A stretch of 36,579 bases of DNA, taken from Mediterranea massiliensis (GTDB lineage Bacteria > Bacteroidota > Bacteroidia > Bacteroidales > Bacteroidaceae). Below are positions 34,301 to 36,579 of this stretch, piece by piece. The first letter of the stretch is position 1, and the number at the start of each line of letters is the position of its first letter. The DNA is taken from assembly GCA_958402075.1 (NCBI GenBank), contig CATXSD010000021.1:1-36579 (forward strand), in the 5' to 3' direction. The notes below the pieces were generated by a model. It had not been told where the DNA came from, made no database searches, and saw nothing but the letters and a program-made list of their open reading frames with translations. Position numbers and translations under genes: made by a program.

Positions 34301-36337
34301 ATGAAAACTATAAATACACTATTTGCAAAAGGATGTATGGTGCTGGCTTCGGCTGCTCTGCTGACTACCGGCTGCTCGGATGACTTCCTGAAGCAAGACC
34401 CGTTGTCTTTCTACAACCCGGAAAACACCTATACTACTGAGTCTGGCCTGCAGGCTGCTATGGCCATGTGCGACTACGGACTGAAGGAAATGCTGATGGA
34501 CGGTAACGGAAACTGCCTGCCTATGGCTTCTCTCTACTTCATGACCGATATAGGTCTGTATGGAAAAACGGATGCAAATCCGATGCAGGCAGACTTTGCC
34601 AATATCATCACACCGACTTCCGGTATGGCTGGTGGAGGTGACGGAAACGCCATGCAGCGTTTCTGGGACCGTACGTGGAACAGCGTCACCTTTGCCAATA
34701 CTATCATTTCCAATGTAGACAAAGTGCCGGGACTGGACCAGACCCTTCATGACGAATATCTGGGCCGTGCCTACTTCCACCGTGCCTACGCCTACTATCA
34801 CGGCGTACTGCTGTTCGGTGATATTCCCTTGATTACGAAGCTGATTGAAGTGCCCAAGCAGAACTATAAATCCACCAGCAAGGAAGCCATCTTCCAGATG
34901 TTGGTACACGATTTGGAATTTGCAGTAGAACACGTTCCTCCCCAGAAGGACATTAACTACATCGGTACGGTCAATCAAGAAGCCTGCATGCAGCTGCTCA
35001 TCAAATGTTATCTGGTTGTAGGCGAATATCAGAAAGCCGAACAGATGGCTACCGACTTGATTAACAATCACGGCCTGGCTCTGATGCAGGCACCTTTCGG
35101 AACCAATGTTCCTTCGGGCAATCCCGAGACTTGGCCGGTAGAGCGCAATGTGATGTGGGACCTGCACCGCGGAGTCAACATCACCGATGCAGCCAACAAG
35201 GAAACCATCATGCCCATCTTGAATTATTATACAGAAGGCTTCATTTCCTACCCGCAAATGCGCGCCATGTGTGTACACTGGAGCAACGGTGATATAGTAG
35301 ATCCGCATAACATCGGTGCCCCGACTTATAACTATGCTCGAAGTGATGCCAAGTACAATCCGGAATTAGACTGGGTACGTGCCTTGGGCCGCGGTATCGG
35401 TTGCTTCCGTACCTCCTACCACTACAACCAAACCATTTGGAACTATGACGGTGAAACTGACTGGCAAGACCTGCGCCACAACCGTGAAAAGGGTAACTGG
35501 GTAGAAATGACTGACCTGAAATATAACAACCCTGATTCGGAATTTTATGGCCAGCACATGATGCTCTATGCACCAGAAAATTATGGATGGCATCAAAAAG
35601 AAGATGGTACTTGGGGATGGCTGATTGAAGAAGGGGATTTACTTTGCAAGGACACTATCCGTAGCTGGTATCCCACTCCTCTATATAAAGTATATATCCT
35701 TGACCAAAGTGCTGAAGAAAACATGGGTGCTAACCAATTCAACGGAGCCACTAAAGGTAATGGCGTATCCAATGGTAACTTATACCTATTCCGTTTAGCA
35801 GAGACTTACCTGCTCCGTGCCGAAGCCAAATTCTATCAAGGCAATGCAACTGGTGCAGCTGAGGATGTTAATGTAATTCGCCGTCGTGCTAATGCCAAGA
35901 AAATGTTTACAACCGTCACCATCGGTGACATTGCCGACGAACGTGCCCGTGAACTTTATCTGGAAGAATGGCGCCAACCTGAATTAACCCGTATTTCCTG
36001 GTGTTTGGCTAAGAGCGGTCAGCCCGACGAATGGGGTGAAACTTATGACCTGGCAACTTGGGACAAACAGAGCGGTACCGATTTGAATGGCGGCAGCTAC
36101 TGGTTCAAACGTTGTACGCGTTACAGTTTGTTCAACCACGGTCCTATCACATCCAAAGCAACCATCAACTATCAGGTTGACAAACGCAACCTCTTCTGGC
36201 CAGTACCCAACTCAGCTATTACAGCCAATACCGGTGCCGAACTTCGCCAGAACTACGGATACGACGGATATGATGACAGTGTATTCATGTTCGACAACTG
36301 GGAGGAAGCTGTTGCCGACGAAGAAACAGCAGAATAA
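34301..36337 (+). CDS. susD: SusD/RagB-family glycan-binding lipoprotein
   Basis: 678 residues with a lipoprotein signal (LLTTGC, Cys25). The SusD pattern follows: DDFLKQDPLSFYNPENTYTTESGL near the N-terminus; an RAYFHRAYAYYHGVLLFGDIPLI helix pair (TPR-like core); and LFRLAETYLLRAEAKFYQGNATGAAEDVNVIRRRA, ARELYLEEWRQPELTR and LFWPVPNSAI at the C-terminus. It caps SusC at the cell surface and binds the target glycan. It is longer than the usual 500-620 residues, with extra loop regions in the middle. A terminator follows 27 bases after the stop. Confidence 0.95.
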   Translation: MKTINTLFAKGCMVLASAALLTTGCSDDFLKQDPLSFYNPENTYTTESGLQAAMAMCDYGLKEMLMDGNGNCLPMASLYFMTDIGLYGKTDANPMQADFANIITPTSGMAGGGDGNAMQRFWDRTWNSVTFANTIISNVDKVPGLDQTLHDEYLGRAYFHRAYAYYHGVLLFGDIPLITKLIEVPKQNYKSTSKEAIFQMLVHDLEFAVEHVPPQKDINYIGTVNQEACMQLLIKCYLVVGEYQKAEQMATDLINNHGLALMQAPFGTNVPSGNPETWPVERNVMWDLHRGVNITDAANKETIMPILNYYTEGFISYPQMRAMCVHWSNGDIVDPHNIGAPTYNYARSDAKYNPELDWVRALGRGIGCFRTSYHYNQTIWNYDGETDWQDLRHNREKGNWVEMTDLKYNNPDSEFYGQHMMLYAPENYGWHQKEDGTWGWLIEEGDLLCKDTIRSWYPTPLYKVYILDQSAEENMGANQFNGATKGNGVSNGNLYLFRLAETYLLRAEAKFYQGNATGAAEDVNVIRRRANAKKMFTTVTIGDIADERARELYLEEWRQPELTRISWCLAKSGQPDEWGETYDLATWDKQSGTDLNGGSYWFKRCTRYSLFNHGPITSKATINYQVDKRNLFWPVPNSAITANTGAELRQNYGYDGYDDSVFMFDNWEEAVADEETAE

Positions 36338-36364
36338 CTCGAAATCAAATAACTGAACAACAAT

Positions 36365-36400
36365 AAAAGGGGTGAGGTCATGTTGCCTCTCCCCTTTTTT
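36365..36400 (+). terminator. Terminator or attenuator after susD
   Basis: AAAAGGGGTGAGG pairs with CCTCTCCCCTTTT, with one mismatch and an 8-base loop, followed by T residues. The next gene starts 20 bases later, so partial read-through to it is likely. Confidence 0.82.
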
Positions 36401-36419
36401 CATCTAAGAATCATTGCTC

Positions 36420-36579
36420 ATGAAACGATTTTATGGACTATTAAGTACATGTCTGCTTCTGTTTATTGCATCTTGCGCACAAAAGGAACCGGCCAAACCT
36501 ATCCGTTCAGGCGAGATATGGCCAGACGACCACGGCGTACACGTCAATGCACACGGAGGAGGCATGCTCTACCACGACG
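36420..36579 (+). CDS. GH43-like glycoside hydrolase lipoprotein, N-terminal part
   Basis: The gene runs off the right edge. ATG at 36420 begins a lipoprotein signal with lipobox IASC (Cys19). The mature part opens GEIWPDDHGVHVNAHGGG. This INAHGGG-type start is familiar from GH43 propellers, such as subfamilies 24 and 34, which act on arabinogalactan side or main chains. Only 53 residues are visible, so the family is a good guess and the substrate is inferred. It is the next gene of the susC-susD unit. Confidence 0.68.
   Translation, partial: MKRFYGLLSTCLLLFIASCAQKEPAKPIRSGEIWPDDHGVHVNAHGGGMLYHD

Overview
The window looks like a chromosomal segment of a Bacteroides-type gut bacterium (Bacteroidales). 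The signs are a SusC/SusD pair, a one-protein hybrid two-component regulator, promoters with the -7 box TAnnTTTG, A/T-rich leaders without strong Shine-Dalgarno sequences, and a peptidase-ABC/glycosyltransferase RiPP cluster of the kind known from this order. Most genes are GC-rich, but the stretch from about 27.4 to 30.8 kb is clearly AT-rich, which suggests acquired DNA.

Layout. 1-11.7 kb is mostly housekeeping. It holds the end of a CapA-like protein, tRNA-His(GTG), an MFS transporter, a 22-bp tandem repeat array, and a small XRE regulator with a membrane partner. KDG kinase and an NhaC-type antiporter follow, divergently transcribed, then a secreted esterase, a CNNM/CBS protein, an OmpH-like lipoprotein with a small membrane protein, and PepD with a secreted endonuclease/exonuclease/phosphatase-fold protein. 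From 11.8 kb a polysaccharide utilization locus (PUL) begins: a secreted BNR_4 beta-propeller, a GH105-like/DUF2264 two-domain enzyme, and a convergent hybrid two-component regulator (HTCS). It resumes at 31 kb with SusC, SusD and the start of a GH43-like lipoprotein. These parts suggest a rhamnose/glucuronate-decorated glycan such as type II arabinogalactan. In that model the propeller would be a lyase or rhamnosidase, GH105 would remove unsaturated uronate, and KDG kinase would feed the product into central metabolism. This substrate is inferred.

The most interesting region is 20.2-30.9 kb, a RiPP island lying between the HTCS and its presumed SusC target. It encodes a double-glycine-leader, Cys-rich precursor, the SPASM tail of a radical SAM maturase, an outer-membrane barrel, a C39-peptidase ABC exporter, an HlyD stump, a TIGR04157-like glycosyltransferase, a LanC-like protein without zinc ligands, a galactosyltransferase-type enzyme and a two-domain Branch/DUF3405-like glycosyltransferase. 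Three genes (precursor, exporter, first glycosyltransferase) carry single-base frameshifts, and the maturase and HlyD genes are cut down to stumps. No frameshift was seen elsewhere in the window. The island therefore looks like a decaying, possibly once functional, glycosylated-RiPP pathway. Two near-identical copies of a roughly 63-bp element flank it almost exactly, and the second copy sits in the SusC upstream region. The element is either an insertion footprint or a shared promoter.
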